From: Pseudomonas sp. Irchel 3E13
GTDB taxonomy: Bacteria > Pseudomonadota > Gammaproteobacteria > Pseudomonadales > Pseudomonadaceae
Length of the DNA stretch: 64,000 nucleotides
Assembly: GCF_900187455.1 (NCBI RefSeq)
Contig: NZ_FYDX01000008.1
Location: forward strand, 1 to 64,000
Reading direction: 5' to 3'
Part shown: one piece after another, positions 8,183 to 17,183 of the stretch
Numbering within the stretch: position 1 is the first letter of the stretch
How the letters are laid out: each line of letters opens with the position of its first letter
Notes under the pieces: generated by a model
The model's database searches: none
The model's input: the letters and a program-made list of their open reading frames with translations, nothing else
What the model was told of the DNA's origin: nothing
Made by a program: the position numbers and the translations under genes

Positions 8183-9835
8183 ATGCTCTTTGCAAAAAAG
8201 CTTTCCATCGGTGCCAAGCTGTTGGTGCTGCCCATCTTGTTCGTGCTTGCATTGTCAGTCGTCTCAGGTATGGCCTATTACGGTCTGGCCAGGCAGCAGG
8301 CAGTCATCGAAGAAATTCAACAGTTGCGCTTCCAGCAATATCGGCAGGTGCTGGAAACCGCGACCGCGTTGCAGGCGGCGATGGTCGGCGCATATGCCAC
8401 GGGGTCACGCATTCTTGAGTCCCAGGGGCAGGCCACGCTCGAGGAACTGGAGTCTTATTTCGAGGATATTCGGGCCAGTGTCGATGACCTGCGCACTGGT
8501 CTCGACAACGCAGCCCGTGAGAGCCGCCTGGGTGATGAGGAGAAGGCGCTCTACGAGGCGGTGCACGAGCAGGCTGCTGTGGTTACCCAAGGGCTGGACG
8601 ATTTCCAGAGCACCGCCTTGAGAGATCAGATTCAGGCGGCTTCGCTATTGGGCCGGGTGCGCGCTGATAGCAACGGTCTGCAAGCCCAGTTCAACCGTCT
8701 GTTGGGGTTGCAGGCACAACTGACCGCCGACGCTTTCGCCGAGGCCGGTACCCTGCAGCGCCAGATGTCAAAGATGCTGGTAGTAGTACTGCTGGCCGCC
8801 AGTGCCCTGGCCTTGATGGTCAGTCTTTTGTTGCGGGGGCAGATCCTGCGTCCTATTCGAGAAATCGAGCAGGCATCGATCAGGTTGCGTGACGGTGATC
8901 TGACCCATCGTGTGCGCGTGATCGGGGGGGACGAGATCGCTCATACGGCGCAGGCGTTCAATGAGCTGATTGACAGTTTCCAGCAGGCGATGCGCCAGGT
9001 CGCAGCGGTTGCAGCTTCGGTCAGCGCCTCGGCCGAGACCCTGGTAGGCGCCTCGGCGCAGGTGGCCGAGAGTTCCTCGGCACAGACCGGTGCGGTTGGG
9101 GTGGTGTCGATGACCATCGAGCAGATGAGCGTCAGCATCGCCGCCATCTCCAACCATGCCCAGAGTCTGCGAGGGTCCGCCGAGGCCAGCTTGCGGGGCA
9201 CGCAGGACGGGCATCTGGCGCTGTCGCGGCTGCTCGAAAACATCGACAGCGTACGCCTCGCATTCTCAGCTATCCGCGGCTCGGTGGGTGATTTCGTCGA
9301 AAGCACTTCGGCGATCACCACCAGCATCACCCAGGTCAAGGACCTCTCTGCACAGACCAACCTGCTGGCGCTCAATGCGGCGATCGAAGCGGCGCGCGCA
9401 GGGGAAAGCGGGCGCGGTTTCAGTGTGGTGGCTGATGAAGTGCGTCAATTAGCGCAACGCTCGGCGCGAGCGGCCAATTCAATCAATGATCTGACCGTGA
9501 AGCTTGAGGGTCAGTCCGAGGTGGTTGACGAGGCGCTGCGGGCAGGCACCGTGGCGCTGGATGACAGCGGCAGGTTGCTGAGCGAATTGGAGAGCACCTT
9601 GCAGCAGGCCGCGGACCTGGTCGGCGACTCGACGCGGGGCGTGGACCAGATCGCCGACGCAGTGAGTGTGCAAAGTGAGGGCGGCCGGGGGATAGCAGAA
9701 AATATCGAACACATCGCACGGATGGCAGGGGATGGTGATGCGATTACACGTCAAGTGTCCGGAGCGGTGGTTTCCCTGCGGGAGCTTTCAGACGAACTTA
9801 GCCTGGCGGTGAGCCGTTTCCGCTTCGAAGCCTGA
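8183..9835 (+). CDS. Methyl-accepting chemotaxis protein
   Basis: 550 residues from the ATG at 8183. Membrane segment 1 is at about 12-32, a periplasmic helical sensor domain of about 155 residues follows, membrane segment 2 is at about 190-210, then HAMP (starting RGQILRPIREIE) and the signalling domain with the highly conserved hairpin tip (TNLLALNAAIEAARAGE). There is no NWETF-type tail. It relays a periplasmic ligand signal to CheW/CheA. The ligand is unknown; a role in sensing substrates of the neighbouring catabolic genes is only a positional guess. Confidence 0.92.
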   Translation: MLFAKKLSIGAKLLVLPILFVLALSVVSGMAYYGLARQQAVIEEIQQLRFQQYRQVLETATALQAAMVGAYATGSRILESQGQATLEELESYFEDIRASVDDLRTGLDNAARESRLGDEEKALYEAVHEQAAVVTQGLDDFQSTALRDQIQAASLLGRVRADSNGLQAQFNRLLGLQAQLTADAFAEAGTLQRQMSKMLVVVLLAASALALMVSLLLRGQILRPIREIEQASIRLRDGDLTHRVRVIGGDEIAHTAQAFNELIDSFQQAMRQVAAVAASVSASAETLVGASAQVAESSSAQTGAVGVVSMTIEQMSVSIAAISNHAQSLRGSAEASLRGTQDGHLALSRLLENIDSVRLAFSAIRGSVGDFVESTSAITTSITQVKDLSAQTNLLALNAAIEAARAGESGRGFSVVADEVRQLAQRSARAANSINDLTVKLEGQSEVVDEALRAGTVALDDSGRLLSELESTLQQAADLVGDSTRGVDQIADAVSVQSEGGRGIAENIEHIARMAGDGDAITRQVSGAVVSLRELSDELSLAVSRFRFEA

Positions 9836-10010
9836 CCGGTGAGGCCGCTTGTCGAGGGGCTCCGCTGGCGACGCTCATGGTTGCGCAAACGTGGCCTGTT
9901 CGCGACTTGGCGCGGTTTATCACAGGGCTGACGTTGATGTTCGGTGGCGAAATTTGACGCGTGGCTGGTGTGCGGGAGTAGCAGATGCCGTTCCCGCAAA
10001 CCAGTGAGTG

Positions 10011-10568
10011 CTAACGGCTACGAATCAATTGCAAGAACTCTTGCCGAGTGTTGTACGAATCGCGCATGCACCCCAGCATGACCGAGGTACTCATCACCGA
10101 GTTCTGCTTTTCCACGCCGCGCATCATCATGCACATGTGCTTGGCCTCGATCACCACCGCCACGCCGGCAGCATGGGTCACCTCGGCAATCGCTTCGGCA
10201 ATCTGGCGGGTCAGGTTTTCCTGGATCTGCAGCCGGCGCGCAAACATATCGACGATACGTGCCACTTTCGACAGACCCAGGACCTTGCCCGTGGGGATGT
10301 AGGCAACGTGCGCCTTGCCGATGAACGGCAACAAGTGGTGCTCACACAGCGAATACAACTCGATGTCGCGTACGATCACCATCTCGTCGTTGTCCGAGTC
10401 GAACAATGCGCCGTTGACGATTTGCTCAAGGCTTTGCTGATAGCCATGACACAGGTACTGCATGGCTTTCGCTGCGCGCTTGGGCGTGTCGAGCAAACCT
10501 TCGCGCTGCGGGTTTTCGCCGACGCCCTCCAGGATTTCGCGGTAGTTACGGATGAGTTCCTCGTTCAT
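10011..10568 (-). CDS. folE: GTP cyclohydrolase I
   Basis: 185 residues from the ATG at 10568 (MNEELIRNYREIL). It converts GTP to 7,8-dihydroneopterin triphosphate, the first step of folate and pterin synthesis, in the cytosol. The zinc-site motif SLCEHHLLPF and the second cysteine in MCMMMRG are present, as are the tail residues conserved in bacterial FolE. It follows the indolepyruvate oxidoreductase gene with a gap of 13 bases and is probably co-transcribed with it. The length is normal. Confidence 0.93.
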   Translation of the reverse strand: MNEELIRNYREILEGVGENPQREGLLDTPKRAAKAMQYLCHGYQQSLEQIVNGALFDSDNDEMVIVRDIELYSLCEHHLLPFIGKAHVAYIPTGKVLGLSKVARIVDMFARRLQIQENLTRQIAEAIAEVTHAAGVAVVIEAKHMCMMMRGVEKQNSVMSTSVMLGCMRDSYNTRQEFLQLIRSR

Positions 10569-10581
10569 GGCTGTCCCTGAT

Positions 10582-13500
10582 TCAGAGTTGAGTGACGGTA
10601 ATCTTGCCGGTGGCCGCGCTGGCATCGTGAAACTGCCCGCTCGAACCCGTGCGCCATTGCTCCAGTAACTGCGCCTGTCGTTGGTGGGCATGGCGCAGGA
10701 AACGCTCCTTCACCGGCCCATACCCCCGCACGCTGTCTGGCAGTTCCAGTAGCTCACGCGCCAACCGCAGGTTGTCGCTCCCAAGGCCTGTCAGTACTTC
10801 ATCCAGAATGCTTTCGTAGTTGCGCAGCCAGTCGCGTTCAACCTTGCGTTCATGGGTGTGGCCAAAGGGATCGAGCCAGGTGTTACGCACAACCTTGAGC
10901 CTGGCCAACAGCTTGAAGCCTTTCAGCATCCAAGGCCCGAAGCTGCGTTTTTTCGGGGCTTTGCCCGAATTGTTGTCATTGAGCAGCGGCGGTGCCAGGT
11001 GAAACCGCAGACGGTAGTCGCCCTCGAACGTCGACTGGATGTTCGCCAGGAATTCGCCATTGGTGAATAGCCGCGCGACCTCGTATTCATCCTTGATAGC
11101 CAGCACTTTGAAGTACTGGCGGGCCACGCTTTGCGACAGCTCGCCCGGCTGGCCCAGCAGCCGGGTCTCGGCCGCCATGAACTGCTCGACGCGTTGTCGA
11201 TAGCGCTGGGCATAGGCCTTGTTCTGGTAGGCGGTAAGGGTGTTTGTGCGCCGGTCCAGTGTTTCTTCCAGGGTCTGCGACAGCGTGCGGTCGGCGCTTT
11301 GCTGCTTGCCGGCGTCCACCAGACGCAGCACCCGCGCCAGGTCGTGGGCGCTGCGTCGGCCCCAGGCAAAGGCCGCGAGGTTGAAGGGCACTGCGGTGCC
11401 ATTCAGTTCGATGGCCTGTATCAGTGCGGCTTCGCCCACCGGTAACCAGCCCTTCTGGTAGGCATAGCCCAGCATGAAGGTGTTGGTGGCGATCGAGTCG
11501 CCCATCAGCGCTGTGGCAATTCTGCTTGCGTCGACAAAGTCGGCGCGCGCAGGGCCAACAGCCTCGGCAATCTGCGCTGACATGTGCTCGGTATGGAATT
11601 GCGGGTCGGGATGGCTCTGCAAGTCGCCGCTTTGCGCCTGCATGGCGAAGGTGCGTACGAACGCGCTGGTGATGCTTTTCTCGCTGTTGACCAGCGCATG
11701 CGTTACGCCCTGGCGCAGCTTGGACAAGGTTTCGGTGTTGGCGCTGACCACCAGGTCACAGCCCAGCAGCAGGGCGGTTTCACCCTCGGCAATCCGTGGG
11801 GCGAACAGTTCTTCCTGGCGCGCGGCGATGCGAATATGCGACCAGACCGCGCCGCCTTTTTGCGCCATGCCCGCCATGTCGAGGTTGAGCGTGCCTTTGC
11901 CTTCGATGAACGCCGCCATGCCCAGCAAGGCACCGATGGTCACCACGCCCGTGCCGCCCACGCCGGTCACCAGAATGCTGTAGGGCTCGTCGAGGGAGAC
12001 GGTCACGGGGTTGGGGAGCGTCCACAGGTCGCCGGGCTGGGCTGCCAGGGCCTGGGGCTTGCGCAGCGCACCGCCTTCTACGGTGACAAAACTTGGGCAA
12101 AAGCCGTTGAGGCAAGTGAAGTCCTTGTTGCACGACGACTGGTCGATTTCGCGCTTGCGGCCGTACTCGGTTTCGACCGCGACCACCGACATGCAATTGG
12201 ACTTGCTGCTGCAGTCGCCACAGCCTTCGCATACTGCCTCGTTGATGACCACCCGGCGCGCCGGGTCGGGGAACTTTCCGCGTTTGCGACGCCGGCGTTT
12301 CTCGGCGGCGCAGGTCTGGTCATAGATGATCGCCGACACACCCTGGAACTGGCGCAACTGTTCCTGCACCTCGTCCATTTTGTCGCGACGCATTACCGGT
12401 ACGCCCTCGGCCAGGTCGTGGATGTCCTTGTACTTCTCGACATCGTCACTGACCACCACCAGGCGCTGAACGCCTTCGGCCGCCAACTGGCGGCTGATTT
12501 GCGCCACGCTCAGACTGCCATCCACCGGCTGCCCGCCCGTCATGGCCACCGCGTCGTTGTAGAGGATTTTGTAGGTGATCTGCGCCTTGGCTGCGATGGC
12601 GGCACGAATGGCGAGAATGCCGGAGTGAAAGTAGGTGCCGTCACCCAGGTTGGCAAACACGTGTTGGGTGGTGGTAAACGGCGCCTGGCCGATCCAGGCC
12701 ACGCCTTCGCCGCCCATCTGGCTGAAGGTCTGGGTTTGCGGGTAGATCCAGGCCGCCATGTAATGGCAGCCGATGCCGGCCAGTGCGCGGCTACCGGAGG
12801 GCACTTGGGTCGAGGTGTTATGCGGGCAGCCCGAACAGTAGTGCGGTACACGCTCCATCAGGTTGCTGAACTGACCCTTGCTGGCCAGTTGTGCGTCGAG
12901 TACGGCCAACTGAACCTGCAGCGGGCCGCCCGGGTGCAGGCGCAGGATCCGCTTGGCCAGGGCACGGGCAATCATCGCCGGGGTCAGGTCACTGATCGCC
13001 GGCAGCAGCCAGTCGGTATGCGGCAGGCTCCATTCGCCCTTGTCGTCGAACTTGCCGACGATGCGCGGACGTACATCTTCACGCCAGTTGTAGAGTTCTT
13101 CCTTGAGCTGGTATTCGATCAGGTGGCGCTTTTCTTCCACTACCACAATCTCTTCCAGGCCTTCGGCAAACAGGCGCACGCCTTCGGCTTCCAGTGGCCA
13201 GACCATGCCGACTTTGTACACGCGCAGGCCGATCTTCTGCGCCTGCGCCTCGTCGATGCCGAGGATCTTCAGGGCCTGGCACACGTCGAGATAGGATTTG
13301 CCCGAGGTCACGATGCCGATCCGGGCATTGGGCGCATCCATGACGATACGATCAAGACGGTTGGCGCGGGCATAGGCCAACGCCGCATACAGCTTGTGTT
13401 CCAGAAGGCGTTGTTCTTGTGCCAGTGGCGGGTCCGGCCAGCGGATGTTCAGGCCACCTTCGGGCAGCGCAATGGTGGGAATAACCGGCTGAACACGGTG

Positions 13501-14145
13501 GATATCGATGTCCACCACGGCTGCGCTTTCAACGGTGTCGGCCACCGCCTTGAGTGCGACCCAGCAGCCGGAATAGCGCGACATGGCCCAGCCATGCATG
13601 CCGTAGTCCAGGTATTCCTGTACGCCCGAGGGTGCCAGTACCGGCATCATTACTGCTTTGAAGATGTGTTCGGTCTGGTGCGGCAGGGACGAGGAGCGCG
13701 CGCCGTGGTCGTCGCCGGCAATGGCCAGCACCCCGCCGAAGGGTGAGGTGCCCGCGGCATTGGCGTGACGAAACACATCACCGCAGCGGTCCACACCCGG
13801 GCCCTTGCCATACCACATGCCGAACACGCCATCATAGGTCGCGCCTTCGAACAGGTTGACCTGCTGTGTACCCCAGATCGAGGTGGCGGCCAGATCTTCG
13901 TTCATGCCGGGGTGGAACACCGTGTGGTGCGCCTTGAGGTAGTCACGTGCTTTCCACAAAGCCTGGTCGAAACCGCCCAGCGGCGAGCCGCGATAGCCGG
14001 AAATGAACCCCGCGGTATTCAGGCCGTTGGCCTGGTCGCGTTGACGCTGCATCAGGGGCAGGCGGACCAGCGCCTGAATTCCTGTGAGCAATACGTGACC
14101 ACTGTGTTGCACATATTTGTCATCCAGTGAAACCGGCGTACTCAT
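10582..14145 (-). CDS. Indolepyruvate ferredoxin oxidoreductase, fused alpha-gamma type
   Basis: 1187 residues from the ATG at 14145, chosen because GGAGG lies six bases upstream (the ATG at 14151 is too close to it). The family oxidatively decarboxylates aryl-pyruvates to aryl-acetyl-CoA using thiamine diphosphate and ferredoxin. Visible parts in order: pyrimidine-binding domain (from about 15), thiamine-binding core with HYCSGCPHNTS (about 430), cysteine-rich cluster motif CEGCGDCSSKSNC (about 635) and the gamma domain with GVGGTGVVTIG (about 720). The fused length is typical for proteobacteria. It is divergent from the MDR gene at 14420, and the shared intergenic region holds one of the cluster operators. 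Confidence 0.9.
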   Translation of the reverse strand: MSTPVSLDDKYVQHSGHVLLTGIQALVRLPLMQRQRDQANGLNTAGFISGYRGSPLGGFDQALWKARDYLKAHHTVFHPGMNEDLAATSIWGTQQVNLFEGATYDGVFGMWYGKGPGVDRCGDVFRHANAAGTSPFGGVLAIAGDDHGARSSSLPHQTEHIFKAVMMPVLAPSGVQEYLDYGMHGWAMSRYSGCWVALKAVADTVESAAVVDIDIHRVQPVIPTIALPEGGLNIRWPDPPLAQEQRLLEHKLYAALAYARANRLDRIVMDAPNARIGIVTSGKSYLDVCQALKILGIDEAQAQKIGLRVYKVGMVWPLEAEGVRLFAEGLEEIVVVEEKRHLIEYQLKEELYNWREDVRPRIVGKFDDKGEWSLPHTDWLLPAISDLTPAMIARALAKRILRLHPGGPLQVQLAVLDAQLASKGQFSNLMERVPHYCSGCPHNTSTQVPSGSRALAGIGCHYMAAWIYPQTQTFSQMGGEGVAWIGQAPFTTTQHVFANLGDGTYFHSGILAIRAAIAAKAQITYKILYNDAVAMTGGQPVDGSLSVAQISRQLAAEGVQRLVVVSDDVEKYKDIHDLAEGVPVMRRDKMDEVQEQLRQFQGVSAIIYDQTCAAEKRRRRKRGKFPDPARRVVINEAVCEGCGDCSSKSNCMSVVAVETEYGRKREIDQSSCNKDFTCLNGFCPSFVTVEGGALRKPQALAAQPGDLWTLPNPVTVSLDEPYSILVTGVGGTGVVTIGALLGMAAFIEGKGTLNLDMAGMAQKGGAVWSHIRIAARQEELFAPRIAEGETALLLGCDLVVSANTETLSKLRQGVTHALVNSEKSITSAFVRTFAMQAQSGDLQSHPDPQFHTEHMSAQIAEAVGPARADFVDASRIATALMGDSIATNTFMLGYAYQKGWLPVGEAALIQAIELNGTAVPFNLAAFAWGRRSAHDLARVLRLVDAGKQQSADRTLSQTLEETLDRRTNTLTAYQNKAYAQRYRQRVEQFMAAETRLLGQPGELSQSVARQYFKVLAIKDEYEVARLFTNGEFLANIQSTFEGDYRLRFHLAPPLLNDNNSGKAPKKRSFGPWMLKGFKLLARLKVVRNTWLDPFGHTHERKVERDWLRNYESILDEVLTGLGSDNLRLARELLELPDSVRGYGPVKERFLRHAHQRQAQLLEQWRTGSSGQFHDASAATGKITVTQL

Positions 14146-14343
14146 GTTCATCCTCCAGGCGTTTTTGTTCTTGTGTGGCGGTGCCCGCTGCGTGGCGATG
14201 CCTTGTTTCGGCCGAAGTCTAGAAAGCAGGGTATCGATCGTAAAATCACAAAAACGACGGCGCGATATTGGCTTTTCAAATACCCGGGCGGTGCGGCGTT
14301 GGCTGTGTACGACCGCTTGGGCCGGGGTGATGCTAATTAAATA

Positions 14344-14368
14344 TGGACAAATAATCAAAATATGTTCA
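14344..14368. promoter_or_regulatory. Cluster operator, copy 1 (TGGACA-N13-TGTTCA)
   Basis: An interrupted palindrome of the repeated class found before the catabolic operons of this window, with half-sites TGGACA and TGTTCA exactly 13 bases apart. It lies in the 274-bp space between the divergent ior gene and the dehydrogenase at 14420, 51 bases ahead of the latter. The spacer is nearly identical to that of the copy at 23476. Confidence 0.75.
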
Positions 14369-14419
14369 ATTATTGATGGTGAAAACGCTGGAAAACAAAA
14401 CAGACAAGGGAGTAAAGCC

Positions 14420-15346
14420 ATGCGTGCAGCCATCATTTCCGAACGCAATGCGCCGCCACAGGTGCGTGAGTTCAATGAGCCGCAAGCGCAGGACGGCGCG
14501 GTACTGATCGATGTGGACACTGCCGGCCTCGGGGGTTGGGACGTGCGGGGTGCCTATCGCCTGGGCGTCGAATACCCCTGTGTCATTCGCGGCGAAGGCG
14601 TGGGCCGGGCTCCGGATGGCCGTCGGGTGTATTTCGGTGAGCGCTCGGTGCTGCCTTATGGCGCGTGGGCCGAGCGAACCCTGGTGCCGCAGGCCGAGGT
14701 GTGGAACGTGCCGGACGATGTGGACGACAAGACTGCGATCAGCATGGGCATTGCTGCTACCGGGGCCATCGTGCCGCTGGAAAAGGCAGCGATCCAGAAG
14801 GGCGAAAAGGTATTGGTGCTGGGCGCTACCGGCACACTGGGGCAGATTGCCCTGCAGCTTGCGCGCGGCATGGGCGCGGGCAAGGTGGTCGGTGCCGCCC
14901 GCTCGCAGGCGGCACTGGGCAGCCTGAAGTCACGCGGCATTGCCGACGAAGTGGTGACCTTGGGCGGCAGTGATGATGTGGAGGCGCTCAAGGACGCAGG
15001 CGATGGCGGCTTCGACGTGGTCCTCGACCTGGTGTGCGGGCAGCCCCTGCTGACGTCATTGAAGGCCACAAATTGGGGGGCGCGCATCATCACCATCGGC
15101 ACCGGTGCTGGCCGCCAGCTCAACCTGGACATCGCCGACTTGCTGTTTCGCAACCTGTCGTGCATCGGTACCGGCCAGCGGCCTCCGGCGGACCGCGAGC
15201 AGATCTGGCTGCGGCTGCTGAAGATTGCCAGGGAACAACAGATTCACGTGGACTACCTGGACTTCACCCTCGACCAGGCGGCTGAAGCATGGGCTGCGCA
15301 GGTCAACGGGCCGCACGCAAAGATCACGGCCACTATCCGCCGCTGA
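14420..15346 (+). CDS. Medium-chain dehydrogenase / quinone oxidoreductase
   Basis: 308 residues from the ATG at 14420 (MRAAIISERN), with AAGGGAG upstream. A GroES-like N-terminal half is followed by a Rossmann fold (VLVLGATGTLGQIALQLARG at about 133-152). The zinc ligands of alcohol dehydrogenases are not evident, so it is a zinc-independent NAD(P)H-linked oxidoreductase. The cluster operator lies just upstream, and a LysR gene follows within 80 bases. It is probably part of the catabolic regulon; the substrate could be an enone or alcohol intermediate. Confidence 0.85.
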   Translation: MRAAIISERNAPPQVREFNEPQAQDGAVLIDVDTAGLGGWDVRGAYRLGVEYPCVIRGEGVGRAPDGRRVYFGERSVLPYGAWAERTLVPQAEVWNVPDDVDDKTAISMGIAATGAIVPLEKAAIQKGEKVLVLGATGTLGQIALQLARGMGAGKVVGAARSQAALGSLKSRGIADEVVTLGGSDDVEALKDAGDGGFDVVLDLVCGQPLLTSLKATNWGARIITIGTGAGRQLNLDIADLLFRNLSCIGTGQRPPADREQIWLRLLKIAREQQIHVDYLDFTLDQAAEAWAAQVNGPHAKITATIRR

Positions 15347-15424
15347 CGGATGCACGCGGTAAGCGGTTCCATTCGTTGTGGCGGCAGGCTCGGCAAGCAG
15401 ATGACCAAGGGCAAAGACGTTTCC

Positions 15425-16312
15425 ATGCGCCAGTTGCGCTATTTCGTGGCGGCGGCCGATGCCGGGCAGTTCTCGCAGGCGGCGCTCAAGGTACATGTGT
15501 CGCAGTCGGCCATTACCGCCGCGGTGCTGCACCTGGAGGAGACCCTGGGCGTCAGCCTGTTCGACCGCTTGCCCTATGGCGTGACGCTGACGGCCGAAGG
15601 CAACAAGTTTGCCCAGCACGCGCGGCACATCCTCGACACGCTGCAGGACGCCCTGAGCGAGCCGCTGTTTCTCAGCCATGCGATGCAGGGCAGTGTGCGC
15701 GTGGGGGCGTCGTATACGGTGCTGGGCTATTTCTTGCCAGCGTTGCTGGCGCGATTCAAACGCAGCTACCCGCAGGTAGAGATCGACCTTGTAGACATGG
15801 ACCGCCACAGCATCGAACAGGCGGTGAATGATGGCGACCTTGACCTGGGACTTGCGATCGTGTCCAACACGCCCAGCCTGAAGGGCTTTGCGCACCAGGT
15901 GTTGATCCGTTCACGCCGACAACTCTGGTTGTCCAGCCAGCACCCTTTGATGGCAGCCACGTCAATCGACCTCGCAGACGTCGCGCAGCATGCCTATATC
16001 CTGGCCACCCTGGACGAAGGGGACAGCTCGACGCTGCGCTACTGGGAGTCGCGCGGGCTGGCTCCGAATGTCGCCTTTCGCACGTCCTCGATGGAGGCGT
16101 TGCGCGGCCTTGTGGGTCACGGCTTTGGCGTGACCATCCTGTCCGACATGCTCTACCGGGCCTGGTCGCTGGAGGGCAAAAAGATCGAGGTCCGGCCGTT
16201 GGTGGATACCATTCCGCCCATGGAGCTGGGGCTGATCTGGTTGCCGGACAGGTGCCTGTCGGCGCCTGCCCAGGCGTTCCGGCAGTTCCTGATCATGGCG
16301 TGCGCGTCGTGA
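15425..16312 (+). CDS. LysR-family transcriptional regulator
   Basis: 295 residues from the ATG at 15425 (MRQLRYFVAAADAGQFSQAA); an in-frame ATG at 15401 is an alternative. The winged helix occupies residues 1-60 (HVSQSAITAAVLHLEE) and the LysR effector domain about 88-290. It follows the dehydrogenase at 14420 on the same strand, and its last 20 bases overlap the 3' end of the convergent TetR gene. It may regulate the adjacent dehydrogenase or a wider set; no separate operator was seen before it. Confidence 0.88.
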   Translation: MRQLRYFVAAADAGQFSQAALKVHVSQSAITAAVLHLEETLGVSLFDRLPYGVTLTAEGNKFAQHARHILDTLQDALSEPLFLSHAMQGSVRVGASYTVLGYFLPALLARFKRSYPQVEIDLVDMDRHSIEQAVNDGDLDLGLAIVSNTPSLKGFAHQVLIRSRRQLWLSSQHPLMAATSIDLADVAQHAYILATLDEGDSSTLRYWESRGLAPNVAFRTSSMEALRGLVGHGFGVTILSDMLYRAWSLEGKKIEVRPLVDTIPPMELGLIWLPDRCLSAPAQAFRQFLIMACAS

Positions 16313-16940
16313 TGCCCTCCTGGCAGGCGCTGGCTTGCGGCGGCCAGGAGCCGTTGTTCATCAGGCTGTCGAAGGTCTCGGTCATTTCCTTGGCGGAGTT
16401 GGGATAATCGTGGCGCACCCACCATAGCCACAACCCCACCAAGGCACCGACGAAGCAGCGCACGGCGGCTTCGCCGCGGATGCCGGTTCGTGAGTAGAGG
16501 CCTTGTGAGCGATAGTGTTCACGGACCTGGATGGTCAGGATGCTTTCCAGGTGTGCCAGTATCACGCGGTGCCCAGGACCGCTGAAAAATGAGGTGGTGA
16601 GCGCGGCATGGCGTTCGGTCGCGCCGAACAGCCAGGCCGATACGTCCAGTACCACGCACCGGTCGCCACGGACTTCAGTGATCCGCGTACACGGCACGCC
16701 GATGGCGTCGTACCCGGCGATGATCAAATCTTCTTTGTCGCGAAAGTGCGCATAGAACGTCGAGCGTGCTACCCCGGTCCTATCCAGCAATTCCTGCACG
16801 GTGATTTCGCTGTAGTCCTTCTCTAACGCCAGGCGGTACATCTGGTCCAGCAGCCGTTCGCGCGTGCGTTGCGAACGCAAGGCGTGGCGTCGGCTGGAGA
16901 GGCTCTTGTCTACGGTTTGTACGGAACTTGCACGCTTCAT
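16293..16940 (-). CDS. TetR-family transcriptional regulator
   Basis: 215 residues from the ATG at 16940, with AGG-rich sequence upstream. The N-terminal helix-turn-helix (ITVQELLDRTGVARSTFYAH, about 45-64) is classic TetR, and the rest is a helical ligand-binding domain with no recognised specificity. It is divergent from the GMC oxidoreductase operon, with a cluster operator between them at 17054-17078, which makes this protein one candidate for the factor binding the repeated palindrome. It overlaps the LysR gene end to end by 20 bases. Confidence 0.88.
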   Translation of the reverse strand: MKRASSVQTVDKSLSSRRHALRSQRTRERLLDQMYRLALEKDYSEITVQELLDRTGVARSTFYAHFRDKEDLIIAGYDAIGVPCTRITEVRGDRCVVLDVSAWLFGATERHAALTTSFFSGPGHRVILAHLESILTIQVREHYRSQGLYSRTGIRGEAAVRCFVGALVGLWLWWVRHDYPNSAKEMTETFDSLMNNGSWPPQASACQEGITTRTP

Positions 16941-17053
16941 CCTGTACCTCTGCAGAGCTTTCTTATTGGAGTCGTGACGCCTGGCGGCAGGGCTGCCCGG
17001 CGGTGCTTCCTGAACAGTGGCATACACATTTCCAGGTCGGCAAGAAATGTTTT

Positions 17054-17078
17054 AGAACAGATTTTCGATAATTGTTAA
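17054..17078. promoter_or_regulatory. Cluster operator, copy 2 (AGAACA-N13-TGTTAA)
   Basis: Half-sites AGAACA and TGTTAA with the constant 13-base spacer, followed by an ATTATT stretch resembling a -10 box. It lies in the intergenic region between the TetR gene (start 16940) and the GMC oxidoreductase (start 17184). Confidence 0.65.
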
Positions 17079-17183
17079 TTATTTCCCGCATGCCGAACAC
17101 ATTCGCGGTTCCGTTCGTTGTCGCTTTACCCCGCCGGCCGTACCGTCTCTCCAGTGCCCACGTACCTGGAGAGAACAACAACA

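Noticed and set aside
11584..13746. A very long open frame on the plus strand opposite the indolepyruvate oxidoreductase gene
   Set aside because: It has no ribosome site or family resemblance, is rich in His, Gln and Arg as usual for antisense of GC-rich genes, and lies wholly within a well-supported gene.
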